Notes: a model not told the origin generated them from the sequence alone. A DNA stretch of 64,000 nt from Flavobacteriales bacterium (GCA_013359255.1 JABWCF010000002.1:186001-250000), one strand, 5' to 3'. Positions 18,307 through 27,035 are shown, counted from the first letter of the stretch. Made by a program: numbers and translations.

Positions 18307-19467
18307 ATGGCTAAAGAAGTAAAAAGCGTTGAGTACGGATTAGAAAAAATTTTTGAAGGAGCACAAGATTTTCTTCCATTATTAGGAACAGATTATGTAG
18401 AATTTTACGTGGGAAATGCTAAACAAGCAGCACATTATTATAAAACAGCATTTGGCTTTCAGTCTTGTGCATACTCGGGTTTAGAAACAGGAGTGCGAGA
18501 TAAGGTTTCTTATGTCCTGAAGCAAGATAAAATAAGACTTGTACTTACTACTGCTTTAAACAGCACTTCACCTATTGGAGAACATGTAAAGAAACATGGC
18601 GATGGTGTAAAAGTAATTGCCCTTTGGGTAGATGATGCAAAAAGTGCATGGGAAGAAACCACTAAACGAGGTGCAAAATCTTTTATGGAGCCTACTTTAG
18701 AAAGAGATGAAAACGGAGAAGTAGTACGTGCTGGAATTTACACTTACGGAGAAACCGTGCACATATTCGTGGAAAGAAAAAACTATAAAGGTGTTTTTTT
18801 ACCGGGATTTACAGAATGGATATGCGATTATAATCCAAGCCCCGTTGGACTTAAATATATAGACCACATGGTAGGCAATGTAGGGTGGGGAGAAATGAAT
18901 ACTTGGGTTAAATGGTACGAAAGTGTTATGGGTTTTGTAAACTTTCTTTCGTTCGATGACAAAACTATACATACCGAATATTCCGCTTTAATGAGCAAAG
19001 TAATGAGCAATGGTAACGGACGAATAAAATTCCCGATTAATGAGCCTGCAAAAGGCAAAAAAAAATCGCAAATTGAAGAGTATATCGACTTTTATGAAGG
19101 CGGTGGTTGTCAGCATATTGCGGTTGCTACCGATAATATTATCGAGACAGTAAAACAACTTCGTGCCCGCGGTGTAGAATTTTTATCGGCACCTCCACAT
19201 ACATACTATCAAGAAATTCCTAATCGTTTGGGAGAACACATGAAAATGATGAAAGAAGATATTGCCGAATTAGAAAAATTAGCAATATTAGTAGATGCCG
19301 ATGAAGAGGGGTACTTACTACAAATTTTTACAAAACCCGTTGAAGACAGACCTACTCTTTTTTACGAAATTATACAACGTATGGGAGCAAAAGGTTTTGG
19401 TGCAGGTAATTTTAAAGCATTGTTCGAAAGCATAGAAAGAGAGCAAGAGAAAAGAGGAACATTGTAA
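18307..19467 (+). CDS. hppD: 4-hydroxyphenylpyruvate dioxygenase
   Basis: Converts 4-hydroxyphenylpyruvate to homogentisate with Fe(II) and O2. The 386-residue protein has two vicinal-oxygen-chelate domains. The metal ligands expected for the family are visible: His in KYIDHMVGNV, His in GCQHIAVATDNI, and Glu in the C-terminal block TLFYEIIQRMGAKGFGAGNFKALF, which also forms the lid helix. The start MAKEVKSVEYG fits the family. It lies directly after hmgA and both are read from the promoter at 17067-17095. A hydroxymandelate synthase is unlikely because the C-terminal motif is the canonical HPPD one. Confidence 0.95.
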   Translation: MAKEVKSVEYGLEKIFEGAQDFLPLLGTDYVEFYVGNAKQAAHYYKTAFGFQSCAYSGLETGVRDKVSYVLKQDKIRLVLTTALNSTSPIGEHVKKHGDGVKVIALWVDDAKSAWEETTKRGAKSFMEPTLERDENGEVVRAGIYTYGETVHIFVERKNYKGVFLPGFTEWICDYNPSPVGLKYIDHMVGNVGWGEMNTWVKWYESVMGFVNFLSFDDKTIHTEYSALMSKVMSNGNGRIKFPINEPAKGKKKSQIEEYIDFYEGGGCQHIAVATDNIIETVKQLRARGVEFLSAPPHTYYQEIPNRLGEHMKMMKEDIAELEKLAILVDADEEGYLLQIFTKPVEDRPTLFYEIIQRMGAKGFGAGNFKALFESIEREQEKRGTL

Positions 19468-19536
19468 AACATCTCCTTTTTTCTTCAACGAAACTTTATA
19501 CCTTGAATATGCGTAAGTCATACAAACGCTATAGTT

Positions 19537-20019
19537 ATGAAGAAATTTTTACTTTTTATCGTTACATTGAGCCTTTCGACCACCTTATTTGCTCAGGATT
19601 ATAAAACCGGAGTAGGCTTACGCCTTGGTTGGGAAAGTGGTATTATTGTCAAACATTTTTTGGATACAGATGCTGCTATAGAAGGAATTGTTGGCACTTC
19701 ACCATATTGGGGAGGTTTTTATTTATGCGGTTTATACGAGTTACACGCCAAACCATTTGATGTAGAAGGGTTGAGCTTATTTTACGGGGCTGGAGCACAT
19801 GTTCGCTCTTGGGCTGGTGGAGGGTGGGGAGTGGGAAATCCACGTAATAAATATTACAACAGTTATTTTGGACTGGGTGTAGATGCTATTGTGGGGTTAG
19901 AATATAAAGTACCTGAAGCTCCTATTAGTATTTCTTTAGATGTTAAGCCAGCTATTGATGTGATAGAATCTTTTTGGATATATGGAGGAGGAGCCTTAGG
20001 TATTCGTTATACGTTTTAG
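19537..20019 (+). CDS. Small exported, probably outer-membrane, protein
   Basis: A 160-residue protein with signal peptide (MKKFLLFIVTLSLSTTLFA, cleavage before QDYKTG). The mature part alternates short beta strands and Gly-rich turns (VGLRLGWESGIIVKHFL, GLSLFYGAGAHVRSWAGGG, YFGLGVDAIVGLEYKV) and ends in Phe (GIRYTF), as outer-membrane beta-barrel proteins do. Its size fits an eight-stranded barrel. It follows hppD after about 70 bases in the same direction, so co-transcription is possible, but nothing ties it to aromatic breakdown. Family not recognised. Confidence 0.68.
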   Translation: MKKFLLFIVTLSLSTTLFAQDYKTGVGLRLGWESGIIVKHFLDTDAAIEGIVGTSPYWGGFYLCGLYELHAKPFDVEGLSLFYGAGAHVRSWAGGGWGVGNPRNKYYNSYFGLGVDAIVGLEYKVPEAPISISLDVKPAIDVIESFWIYGGGALGIRYTF

Positions 20020-20121
20020 AAATGAGAGCATACTAAGTGCACCCTTACGTGAAAAATTACCTCAAATAGGGCTGTTTTAAAAAGTAAAAAAACAGATGGT
20101 ATGGCTCCTTCAGTCAATTAT

Positions 20122-21675
20122 TTAATGCTTCGATAATTTAATAATTCTTTCACCTTGGTTATATTTTATTTTAACAAGGTAGTTGCCCGTATTCAATACC
20201 GAAATATCGAGTTCCGATTTTTTATCATTGGGTTTATAAGACAATAAAATTTTTCCGTTTAAATCTGCTATCATTATTTCGTTAGGAATAAATTTTTCCG
20301 ACTCAATTATTAATTTGTTTTTTGCCGGATTAGGATACATTTTTACCCCATTATCACTTAATTGTAAAGTATTAATTCCTGTGCAATCTAACACGTAGAT
20401 GCTATCGGAATCTGTATTTGTGCAACCATTTAAATCAGAAAAGGAATAAGTAATTATATTCCAGCCGATTTGAGCATTTCCGGGATTAAATGTTCCTGAA
20501 GAAACACCGCTGCCTGAGTAGGCTCCACCTCCGGGCACTCCTCCAGACAAGGTGAAAGAAGGAGAAGTATTACATAGCGTATCAGAAGAAACCTGAAAGG
20601 AAACTGTGGGCAGTGTATTTACCTCAACGGTTACATAAGCCGAGTCTATACAGCCATTGTTATGTGTAGCAATTACTTTGTAAGTAGTGGTAGCGTTTGC
20701 TGCAAAAGGTACTCCATTAGTGACTCCGTTATTCCACACATAAGAATTACCTCCATTGCCTGTTAATGTTACCAAGGTGCCCTCACAAACCGTATCGTTT
20801 GGTAATACCGAAACGGTTAAGAAAGAAAAAGAATTTATTTCTGTAATGATTACTTTTCCGTTTCCGCCTTGTACCCCTTTGCTGTTTGATTGATTTGTGC
20901 CTGAGTTATATGAACCTCCACCCCCTCCTCCGGCACGGCAGGAAGAACCTTCGCCTGCTCCTCCTCCAGAGTAACCACCACCCCCTCCACAACCACAAAC
21001 TGCACCACCGCCTCCTCCGTAACCTCCATGCCCATTTGGCCCAAATGTGTTTGAACCATTCCCTCCTGTAAATAAGGGAAAAGTAAGTCCTCCTGTACAA
21101 CCCCCTCCCCACGTGGAATTTTGCCCGTTAGAAAGCCATCCTGCACCACCGGAACCTGTTCCAGAGGGAGCATTTCCAAAACCTCCGTTACCATTTGTTC
21201 CTCCTAATGCTGAACTAATACCGTTACCTTGTGTACCGGAAGTTAAGGTATCTGCGTCTATTCCATTTACGCATGCCCCCGGCCAGTTAGTATTACCCCC
21301 ACCCCCACCCCCGGCAGCTATAAATAATACTTTATTGTTTCCACTTCCTTTCCATACAAATGAGCCCCCACCCCCACCACCTGACGCACCTGCTCCTCCG
21401 CAGCTATTCACATTTCCTTGTTGACCCACTACAATGAATAGGGTATCTCCAAATGTAACACTAAAATTTCCTTTCATTCTTGCCCCTAAGCCCCCATTTG
21501 TGTTTCCTCCCTGAGCTCCAAAAGCTTCTACGCTAACAGAGTTAACACACGGAGGAACTATATATTGTTGTATGCTTCCGTTTTGCACTACACCATTTGC
21601 ATTGTAGGTTATTTGTGCAACAAGTAAGGAAGGCATCAGTAATGAGGTTAAAGGGAACAATAATGTTTTTTTCAT
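20122..21675 (-). CDS. Glycine-rich secreted protein with T9SS type A sorting domain
   Basis: A 517-residue T9SS cargo protein. After the signal peptide (about 1-20) comes a domain of about 240 residues that is extremely rich in Gly (GGAGASGGGGGGSFVW, GGYGGGGGAVCGCGGGGG), resembling the glycine-rich receptor-like fold found in many Bacteroidota exoproteins. Then follow Ig-like or PKD-like repeats (VCEGTLVTLTGNGGNSYVW and a second one with FSDLNGCTN). The last about 75 residues are the sorting domain: VKMYPNPAKNKLII, ISVLNTGNYLVKIKYNQGE. This domain directs secretion across the outer membrane and surface attachment. No enzymatic motif was seen; an adhesive or structural role is inference. Confidence 0.85.
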   Translation of the reverse strand: MKKTLLFPLTSLLMPSLLVAQITYNANGVVQNGSIQQYIVPPCVNSVSVEAFGAQGGNTNGGLGARMKGNFSVTFGDTLFIVVGQQGNVNSCGGAGASGGGGGGSFVWKGSGNNKVLFIAAGGGGGGNTNWPGACVNGIDADTLTSGTQGNGISSALGGTNGNGGFGNAPSGTGSGGAGWLSNGQNSTWGGGCTGGLTFPLFTGGNGSNTFGPNGHGGYGGGGGAVCGCGGGGGYSGGGAGEGSSCRAGGGGGGSYNSGTNQSNSKGVQGGNGKVIITEINSFSFLTVSVLPNDTVCEGTLVTLTGNGGNSYVWNNGVTNGVPFAANATTTYKVIATHNNGCIDSAYVTVEVNTLPTVSFQVSSDTLCNTSPSFTLSGGVPGGGAYSGSGVSSGTFNPGNAQIGWNIITYSFSDLNGCTNTDSDSIYVLDCTGINTLQLSDNGVKMYPNPAKNKLIIESEKFIPNEIMIADLNGKILLSYKPNDKKSELDISVLNTGNYLVKIKYNQGERIIKLSKH

Positions 21676-21748
21676 AGGGAAATTGTATTTGAATTTAAAA
21701 GCAAGTTTAATAAAAAAAAAGGAATTATCACATATTTTAAAAATCCTG

Positions 21749-21756
21749 TATATTTG
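21749..21756 (+). promoter_or_regulatory. -7 promoter box of the his operon
   Basis: TATATTTG matches the Bacteroidota -7 consensus TAnnTTTG exactly. The leader-peptide ATG begins only 4 bases after it, so the transcript probably starts at or next to that ATG. No convincing TTTG -33 element was seen upstream. Confidence 0.6.
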
Positions 21757-21760
21757 TCGT

Positions 21761-21820
21761 ATGAATAAGAAATTTACACAATTACATCTACACCATTTTG
21801 CCTGTTGCCCCCAACGGTGA
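21761..21820 (+). CDS. hisL: Histidine operon leader peptide
   Basis: A 19-codon open frame reads MNKKFTQLHLHHFACCPQR and stops at TGA. Three of four consecutive codons (9, 11, 12; bases 21785-21796) are His, and the frame precedes hisG by 74 bases, across a terminator-like hairpin. This is the arrangement of a ribosome-stalling leader peptide that senses charged tRNA-His. The start is chosen because it is the only ATG that puts the His codons in frame, and it lies just after the -7 box. The peptide itself probably has no function after synthesis. Confidence 0.85.
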   Translation: MNKKFTQLHLHHFACCPQR

Positions 21821-21882
21821 GCGGTGTGTGTATTGTGTAAACAATTTATAACAAGGCTTGCCGCAAATGGTAAGCCTTTTTA
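21802..21882 (+). promoter_or_regulatory. Histidine operon transcription attenuator (1:2, 2:3, 3:4 segments)
   Basis: Four mutually exclusive pairing segments can be drawn. Segment 1 CTGTTG (21802-21807) pairs with CAACGG (21812-21817). Segment 2 CGGTGAGC (21815-21822) pairs with segment 3 GCTTGCCG (21856-21863), forming an antiterminator. Segment 3, as AAGGCTTGCC (21853-21862), pairs with segment 4 GGTAAGCCTT (21869-21878) and is followed by T-rich sequence, forming the terminator. A ribosome stalled at the His codons would cover segment 1 and free 2 to pair with 3, allowing read-through into hisG; one reaching the stop codon would cover 1 and 2, so termination follows. The pairings are read from the sequence; the mechanism is by analogy with the enterobacterial his leader. 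Confidence 0.8.
21853..21882 (+). terminator. Intrinsic terminator of the his attenuator
   Basis: Ten-base-pair stem AAGGCTTGCC / GGTAAGCCTT (one G-U pair), loop GCAAAT, followed by TTTAATTTT. It lies 13 bases before hisG, where a constitutive terminator would make no sense, so it is conditional. Confidence 0.82.
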
Positions 21883-21894
21883 ATTTTAAAAAAG

Positions 21895-22749
21895 ATGAAA
21901 CTGAAAATTGCAATTCAAAAATCAGGGAGGCTACATGAAGATTCCATGCAACTGCTGAAAGAATGTGGAGTGGGAGTTAATAACGGAGCAAATAAATTAA
22001 AAGTTGAAGCAAGTCATTTTCCGTTGGAAGTGTATTTTTTACGAGATGATGATATTCCGCAGTATGTGGCTGACGGTGTAGCTGATATTGGTATTGTAGG
22101 CGAAAATGTACTAAACGAAAAAGGAAGCAAGGTGCACTGTATTGAAAAAACGGGTTTCGGTAAATGCCGTTTATCTATAGCAATCCCCAAAGACAGCAAC
22201 ATAAAAACACTAAAACAATTAAACGGCAAAAAAATAGCAACCAGTTATACCCATATTCTTTCGAACTATTTAAAAAAACAAAAAATAACAGCAGAAATTC
22301 ACGAAATAAGTGGATCGGTTGAAATAGCGCCTAGCATAGGATTATCCGATGCAATCTGTGATTTAGTTAGTTCCGGAAGTACGCTTTTTTCGAATGGACT
22401 TAAAGAATTTGAAACAGTTTTTTATTCCGAAGCCGTGCTCATAGCTAATCCGCACCTTAATGCCACGAGAAACGCTATGCTAAATAAATTGCTTTTTAGA
22501 ATACGTGCTGTAAAAAAGGCAACCAATAACAAATACATTTTACTTAATGCACCCAATCACAAGTTAAAAGAGATCTGTAAATTATTGCCCGGAATGAAAA
22601 GCCCTACCATTTTACCATTAGCCGAAAAAGGGTGGAGTTCGGTGCATTCGGTCTTAGATGAAAATGATTTCTGGAACAATATAGAAAAATTAAAAGCAAG
22701 TGGAGCACAAGGTATTTTAGTGGTTCCAATTGAAAAAATGATTGTGTAA
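21895..22749 (+). CDS. hisG: ATP phosphoribosyltransferase (long form)
   Basis: First committed step of histidine synthesis: joins ATP and PRPP, and is normally feedback-inhibited by histidine. At 284 residues this is the long, hexameric form that needs no HisZ; the extra C-terminal ACT-like regulatory domain covers about residues 210-284 (AEKGWSSVHSVLDENDFW). The catalytic part shows LKIAIQKSGRLHEDS, DDDIPQYVADGVADIGIVGENVL and the PRPP-loop region ICDLVSSGSTL. First gene after the attenuator. Start MKLKIAIQKSGRL matches the family. Confidence 0.96.
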   Translation: MKLKIAIQKSGRLHEDSMQLLKECGVGVNNGANKLKVEASHFPLEVYFLRDDDIPQYVADGVADIGIVGENVLNEKGSKVHCIEKTGFGKCRLSIAIPKDSNIKTLKQLNGKKIATSYTHILSNYLKKQKITAEIHEISGSVEIAPSIGLSDAICDLVSSGSTLFSNGLKEFETVFYSEAVLIANPHLNATRNAMLNKLLFRIRAVKKATNNKYILLNAPNHKLKEICKLLPGMKSPTILPLAEKGWSSVHSVLDENDFWNNIEKLKASGAQGILVVPIEKMIV

Positions 22750-22771
22750 AAGGTATAACGAAAAAATAAAA

Positions 22772-24046
22772 ATGATTTCAATTATTGAATATTCGAAACA
22801 AAATAAATACAGTTCGTTTCTAAAACGAAAAGTTTTTGAAAACGATGTATTGGAAAAGACGGTTTCTGAAACTTTAAAAAATGTAAAACAAGATGGTAAT
22901 AAAGCGGTACAGAAATACACAGCTACATTCGATGGATACAACAGCTCTGCGTTTCTTGTTACAACAGCCGAATTTACAGAAGCAGAAAATCAGATTTCTA
23001 ATACGCTGAAACAAGCCATACAAAATGCATATGACAATATTTATAAATTTCATTTGTCGCAACAGAATAACGAGTTGCCTGTTCTAGTTCAGCCCGGGGT
23101 AAAGTGTTGGAGAAAATCGATACCAATTCAAAAAGTGGGTTTTTACATTCCCGGAGGAACGGCTCCTTTGTTTTCCACTGTTCTTATGTTGGCCATTCCG
23201 GCTGGTATTGCCGGTTGTGTCGAAAAAATAATATGTACTCCCTGTAACAGTGCAGGAAAAATAAATCCGACTATTTTATATACTGCCAAACTATGCGGGA
23301 TAGAGAAAATTTTTAAAGTAGGGGGAGCACAAGCTATTGCCGCTATGGCGTATGGCACAGAAACCATTCCGAGGGTATATAAAATTTTGGGTCCGGGAAA
23401 CCAATATGTTACTTGTGCCAAACAACTTGTGCAAAAAGAAGGGGTAGCTATTGATATTCCTGCGGGTCCGTCGGAAGTGGCTATACTTGCCGACCAATCG
23501 GCAAACCCTGCATTTGTTGCAGCGGATATGCTTTCTCAGGCAGAACACGGTATCGATAGTCAGGCGGTTTTAGTTACCAACAGCAAATCAATGATAGAGA
23601 GCGTGCAACAAGAATTAGAAAAGCAACTTGCACTCTTACCTCGAAAAGATATTGTTTACAAAGCTCTACAAAACAGCTGTATGGTTTTAGTTACAGACCT
23701 TACCGAAGGAATTGAATTATTGAATGAGTATGCTCCCGAGCATTTAATTCTTTCTGTGGTTGATTCTCACCAGTATGCTGATAAAGTAATTAATGCCGGC
23801 TCTGTTTTTTTGGGAAATTATTCGCCAGAAAGTGCGGGCGATTACGCTTCGGGTACCAACCATACCCTGCCCACCAATGCTTTTGCAAAGGCATATAGCG
23901 GAGTATCGCTCGATAGTTTTATAAAAAAAATTACGTTTCAGGAAATTACACCGCAAGGATTGCGGCACTTATCCACAAGCATTACTGAAATGGCCGAAGC
24001 AGAAGGCTTACAAGCCCATGCTAATGCGGTTAAAATAAGATTGTAA
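22772..24046 (+). CDS. hisD: Histidinol dehydrogenase
   Basis: Catalyses the last two oxidations of histidine synthesis, L-histidinol to L-histidine, with Zn2+ and NAD. The protein has FYIPGGTAPLFSTVLM, KVGGAQAIAAMAYGTETIPRV, DIPAGPSEVAILAD and the metal-site region AEHGIDSQAVL, and ends with the conserved YASGTNHTLPT...AKAYSGVS segment. I start at the ATG at 22772 (MISIIEYSKQ) rather than 22742, which would overlap hisG. With that start it is 424 residues, the usual length. hisC begins 2 bases after its stop. Confidence 0.96.
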   Translation: MISIIEYSKQNKYSSFLKRKVFENDVLEKTVSETLKNVKQDGNKAVQKYTATFDGYNSSAFLVTTAEFTEAENQISNTLKQAIQNAYDNIYKFHLSQQNNELPVLVQPGVKCWRKSIPIQKVGFYIPGGTAPLFSTVLMLAIPAGIAGCVEKIICTPCNSAGKINPTILYTAKLCGIEKIFKVGGAQAIAAMAYGTETIPRVYKILGPGNQYVTCAKQLVQKEGVAIDIPAGPSEVAILADQSANPAFVAADMLSQAEHGIDSQAVLVTNSKSMIESVQQELEKQLALLPRKDIVYKALQNSCMVLVTDLTEGIELLNEYAPEHLILSVVDSHQYADKVINAGSVFLGNYSPESAGDYASGTNHTLPTNAFAKAYSGVSLDSFIKKITFQEITPQGLRHLSTSITEMAEAEGLQAHANAVKIRL

Positions 24047-24048
24047 AT

Positions 24049-25080
24049 ATGTTCGACCTAAATAATATTATACGAGAAAACATAAAAAAAATGGTGCCGT
24101 ATTCTACCGCACGTGATGAGTACAAAGGTAGCGAAGGTGTTTTTTTAGACGCCAACGAAAGCCCATTCAATACAGGGTTAAACCGTTATCCCGATCCGCA
24201 CCATACAGAATTGAAAATAATATGTTCTCAACTAAAAAAAGTTCAACCCGAAAATATTTTATTTGGTAATGGCAGCGATGAAATTATTGATTTAATTTAT
24301 CGGGTTTTTTGTGAACCCGGTTTACATAATGCCATTATTTTGCCTCCTGCCTACGGCATGTATAAGGTGGCAGCGCAGTTGAATAATGTTGGAGTAAAAG
24401 AAGTGTGCCTAAACGAAAATTTTCAACCCGATGCAGAAAAAATATTCGCAGAAATAAATGAAAATACACGTATTGTTTTTTTCTGTTCTCCCAATAATCC
24501 CAGCGGAAATATAATCAACAAAGAAGTGATTAAAACAGTATTAAAAAAATTTAACGGAATAGTAGTTGTTGATGAAGCGTATATTGATTTTTGCGAAGAA
24601 CACACTTGGTTAAAGGAGTTAAATAATTACCCTAATTTAATCATAATACAAACCTTTTCTAAGGCTTGGGGAATGGCCGGAATCCGCTTAGGAGCAATGT
24701 TTGCTTCAGCCTCTGTGGTTGAGGTATTGCACAAAATAAAACCTCCTTACAACATTAACATATTAACACAACGAGTGGCCCTACAAGCACTGCAAAATAA
24801 AAATCAAAAAGAGACTTGGGTTAAAGCTATTGTTTCTCAAAAAGTGATAATGCAAAAAGTATTAGAAACATTGCCTTTTACAGAAAAAGTGTATCCTTCT
24901 GATGCAAATTTTTTACTGGTAAAATTTCTCGATTCAGAAAAAATATTTACCTACTTGTTAGAACAAAAAATAATTGTTCGTAATCGCTCAAATGTTCAAC
25001 TTTGTTCGGGATGCTTAAGAATTTCTGTGGGAACTATGGATGAGAATTTAAAACTACTCGAAGCACTTAAAAATTTCTGA
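24049..25080 (+). CDS. hisC: Histidinol-phosphate aminotransferase
   Basis: PLP enzyme that transaminates imidazole-acetol phosphate to histidinol phosphate. The 343-residue protein has the fold I aminotransferase pattern: substrate-binding [19 protein letters not shown] at the N-terminus, [21 protein letters not shown], the VVDEAYIDF motif, and the PLP lysine in [14 protein letters not shown]. The C-terminal arginine motif [11 protein letters not shown] is present. It is packed tightly between hisD (2-base gap) and hisB (1-base gap), indicating translational coupling in one transcript. Confidence 0.96.
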   Translation: MFDLNNIIRENIKKMVPYSTARDEYKGSEGVFLDANESPFNTGLNRYPDPHHTELKIICSQLKKVQPENILFGNGSDEIIDLIYRVFCEPGLHNAIILPPAYGMYKVAAQLNNVGVKEVCLNENFQPDAEKIFAEINENTRIVFFCSPNNPSGNIINKEVIKTVLKKFNGIVVVDEAYIDFCEEHTWLKELNNYPNLIIIQTFSKAWGMAGIRLGAMFASASVVEVLHKIKPPYNINILTQRVALQALQNKNQKETWVKAIVSQKVIMQKVLETLPFTEKVYPSDANFLLVKFLDSEKIFTYLLEQKIIVRNRSNVQLCSGCLRISVGTMDENLKLLEALKNF

Positions 25081-25081
25081 T

Positions 25082-26191
25082 ATGCAAAAAATTTTGTTTA
25101 TAGACCGAGATGGAACACTTATTTGGGAGCCACCCGATAATTTTCAGATCGACAGTTTTGAAAAACTAAAATTTATACCCGGTGTAATAACCTGGCTCGG
25201 AAAAATTGCACGCGAAATGAACTACCAGTTGGTAATGGTTACCAACCAAGATGGGTTAGGTACAAAAGCCTTTCCGGAAGAATCTTTTTGGCCGGTTCAT
25301 CGTTTTATGGCAGAAACATTAAAAAATGAGGGAATTATTTTTACAGCAGAATGTATAGACCGAAGTTTTGAACACGAAAATAGATCTACACGAAAACCAA
25401 ATACAGGTATGCTTACTTCGTATCTGCAAGGAAATTACGATTTAAAAAACTCTTTTGTAATTGGTGATAGAATTACCGATGTGAAACTAGCCATCAATTT
25501 GGGAGCAAAGGCGATACTTTTAGAAAATTACGACCCCCCCAAGGGATGGGAAAAAGAAATTAGCTTAGTAGCAAAAAATTGGAAAGAGATTTATTTATTT
25601 CTATCCAAACACGAGCGAAATTCTACACACGTAAGAAAAACAAACGAAACCAAAATAGAAGTAGCTATTCATTTAAACGGATTAGGCAATGCGAACATCG
25701 AAACCGGAATAGGCTTTTTTAACCATATGTTAGAACAAATTGCCAAACATGCCAACATCGATTTACAAATTAATGCAATAGGAGATTTGCATATAGACGA
25801 GCACCATACCATAGAAGATACCGGTATTGCATTAGGCGAAGCATTTGCTATCGCCTTAGGAAAAAAAACAGGAATAGAGCGTTACGGATTTTGTTTACCT
25901 ATGGACGATTGTCTGGCTCAGGTAGCCATTGATTTTGGCGGCAGAGCTTGTTTGGTTTGGAATGCAGAATTTAAACGTGAAAAAATTGGAGAAATGCCAA
26001 CCGAAATGTTTTCTCATTTTTTTAAATCGTTTTGCGATGGAGCTAAATGCAATGTAAATATTAAAGCCGAAGGAGACAACGAGCATCATAAAATTGAAGC
26101 TATTTTTAAGGCTTTTGCAAAAGCTATTAAAATGGCTATTGCAAAAAACGAAAACAATTTTAATTTACCCAGTACCAAAGGAGTTTTATAA
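25082..26191 (+). CDS. hisB: Bifunctional histidinol-phosphatase / imidazoleglycerol-phosphate dehydratase
   Basis: Performs two steps of histidine synthesis. The N-terminal about 165 residues are a HAD-type phosphatase ([43 protein letters not shown]). The C-terminal about 200 residues are IGPD with its two metal-binding blocks, [13 protein letters not shown] / [12 protein letters not shown] and [14 protein letters not shown] / [20 protein letters not shown]. The 369-residue fusion is intact. It is the last his gene here: hisH, hisA, hisF and hisI/E do not follow, although they usually do in Bacteroidota. Confidence 0.96.
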   Translation: MQKILFIDRDGTLIWEPPDNFQIDSFEKLKFIPGVITWLGKIAREMNYQLVMVTNQDGLGTKAFPEESFWPVHRFMAETLKNEGIIFTAECIDRSFEHENRSTRKPNTGMLTSYLQGNYDLKNSFVIGDRITDVKLAINLGAKAILLENYDPPKGWEKEISLVAKNWKEIYLFLSKHERNSTHVRKTNETKIEVAIHLNGLGNANIETGIGFFNHMLEQIAKHANIDLQINAIGDLHIDEHHTIEDTGIALGEAFAIALGKKTGIERYGFCLPMDDCLAQVAIDFGGRACLVWNAEFKREKIGEMPTEMFSHFFKSFCDGAKCNVNIKAEGDNEHHKIEAIFKAFAKAIKMAIAKNENNFNLPSTKGVL

Positions 26192-26196
26192 CTTCG

Positions 26197-26307
26197 TTAA
26201 TCTAAAAAATTTTTTAGCCACCGAAAAAGCACACGTTGTGAGATGTAAACAAATACTATGGTAAGTAAAACAAAGACGATATTTACAATTAAATCTTTCA
26301 AGGCCAA
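26197..26307 (-). CDS. Possible 36-residue single-TM micro-protein
   Basis: On the minus strand a TTG-initiated frame encodes a 36-residue product with one strongly hydrophobic segment (LIVNIVFVLLTIVFVYI) followed by a basic-amphipathic tail (SQRVLFRWLKNFLD) and TAA. That positive-inside pattern is what real membrane micro-proteins show. There is no ATG start, and the frame begins inside the inverted repeat at 26300-26344, so it may be chance. It is convergent with hisB. No family is recognised. Confidence 0.25.
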   Translation of the reverse strand: MALKDLIVNIVFVLLTIVFVYISQRVLFRWLKNFLD

Positions 26308-26350
26308 AAATAATTATGCAATTTTACATATCCAACATGGCCTTATTTTT
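26300..26350 (+). terminator. Possible his operon terminator
   Basis: AAGGCCA (26300-26306) and TGGCCTT (26338-26344) are perfectly complementary and are followed by ATTTTT. The loop of 31 bases is long for an intrinsic terminator, so the call is tentative. It lies about 110 bases beyond hisB and 80 bases before the next gene. Confidence 0.35.
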
Positions 26351-26430
26351 AAGTAGTTGTTAAACAATTGTTTCAAAAAAAATAAATTTTCATCTCTATA
26401 TACAGAGAAGTAAAATAATGCCCTATAAAA

Positions 26431-27000
26431 ATGAAAATACTCGTTATAGACAACTATGATTCATTTACTTATAATTTGGTGCATTACCTCGAAATGTTTA
26501 CTAATGCCCCAATTAAAGTTTATCGGAATAACCAAATAAGACTAAAAGAAATAAACCAATACGACAAAATAGTCCTTTCGCCAGGACCCGGATTACCCGA
26601 TGAAGCAGGCATTTTAATTCCCCTTATAAAAGAATATGCCCATATCAAAAGCATATTAGGTATTTGTTTGGGGCAACAAGCTATAGCACAAGCTTTTGGT
26701 GGCACTCTGCAAAACCTTCAAAAGGTTTACCATGGAGTTAAAACCCCCTTAACCATTATTCAGCCAAGTGAATCTCTCTTTGAGAATATTCCCAACGTGT
26801 TTATGGCTGGCCGCTACCATTCCTGGGTTGTAAATACGCAAACTTTACCCCAATGCCTGCAAACAACCGTAGTAGATGAAGAGGGACATTGTATGGGCTT
26901 TTCGCATAAAATATATAACGTAAAAGCGGTTCAGTTTCATCCCGAATCTATTCTAACCGAACACGGAAAAAAAGTGATTGAAAATTGGTTGAAACAATAA
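26431..27000 (+). CDS. pabA: Glutamine amidotransferase of anthranilate / aminodeoxychorismate synthase
   Basis: Releases ammonia from glutamine for the partner that aminates chorismate, in folate (PabA) or tryptophan (TrpG) synthesis. It is a class I amidotransferase of 189 residues: DNYDSFTYNLVHYLE, LSPGPGLPDEAGI, nucleophile loop GICLGQQAIAQAFGG, and the His-Glu pair in VQFHPESILTEHG. No trpE or pabB partner is adjacent. Without trp genes alongside, the folate role or a shared subunit is more likely, but sequence alone does not separate the two. The region upstream from hisB holds only a hairpin and a doubtful micro-ORF. Confidence 0.9.
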   Translation: MKILVIDNYDSFTYNLVHYLEMFTNAPIKVYRNNQIRLKEINQYDKIVLSPGPGLPDEAGILIPLIKEYAHIKSILGICLGQQAIAQAFGGTLQNLQKVYHGVKTPLTIIQPSESLFENIPNVFMAGRYHSWVVNTQTLPQCLQTTVVDEEGHCMGFSHKIYNVKAVQFHPESILTEHGKKVIENWLKQ

Positions 27001-27035
27001 AAAATCTAAAATTTGAATTACTTAAAAAAGAAAAT

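Noticed and set aside
21047-21424. Pro-rich plus-strand frame
   Set aside because: It is the complement of Gly-rich repeats in the T9SS cargo gene; poly-Pro is a mirror effect.
26316-26363. 15-codon frame before pabA considered as a tryptophan leader peptide
   Set aside because: It encodes no Trp and only scattered Phe/Tyr codons, and no terminator/antiterminator pair follows it.
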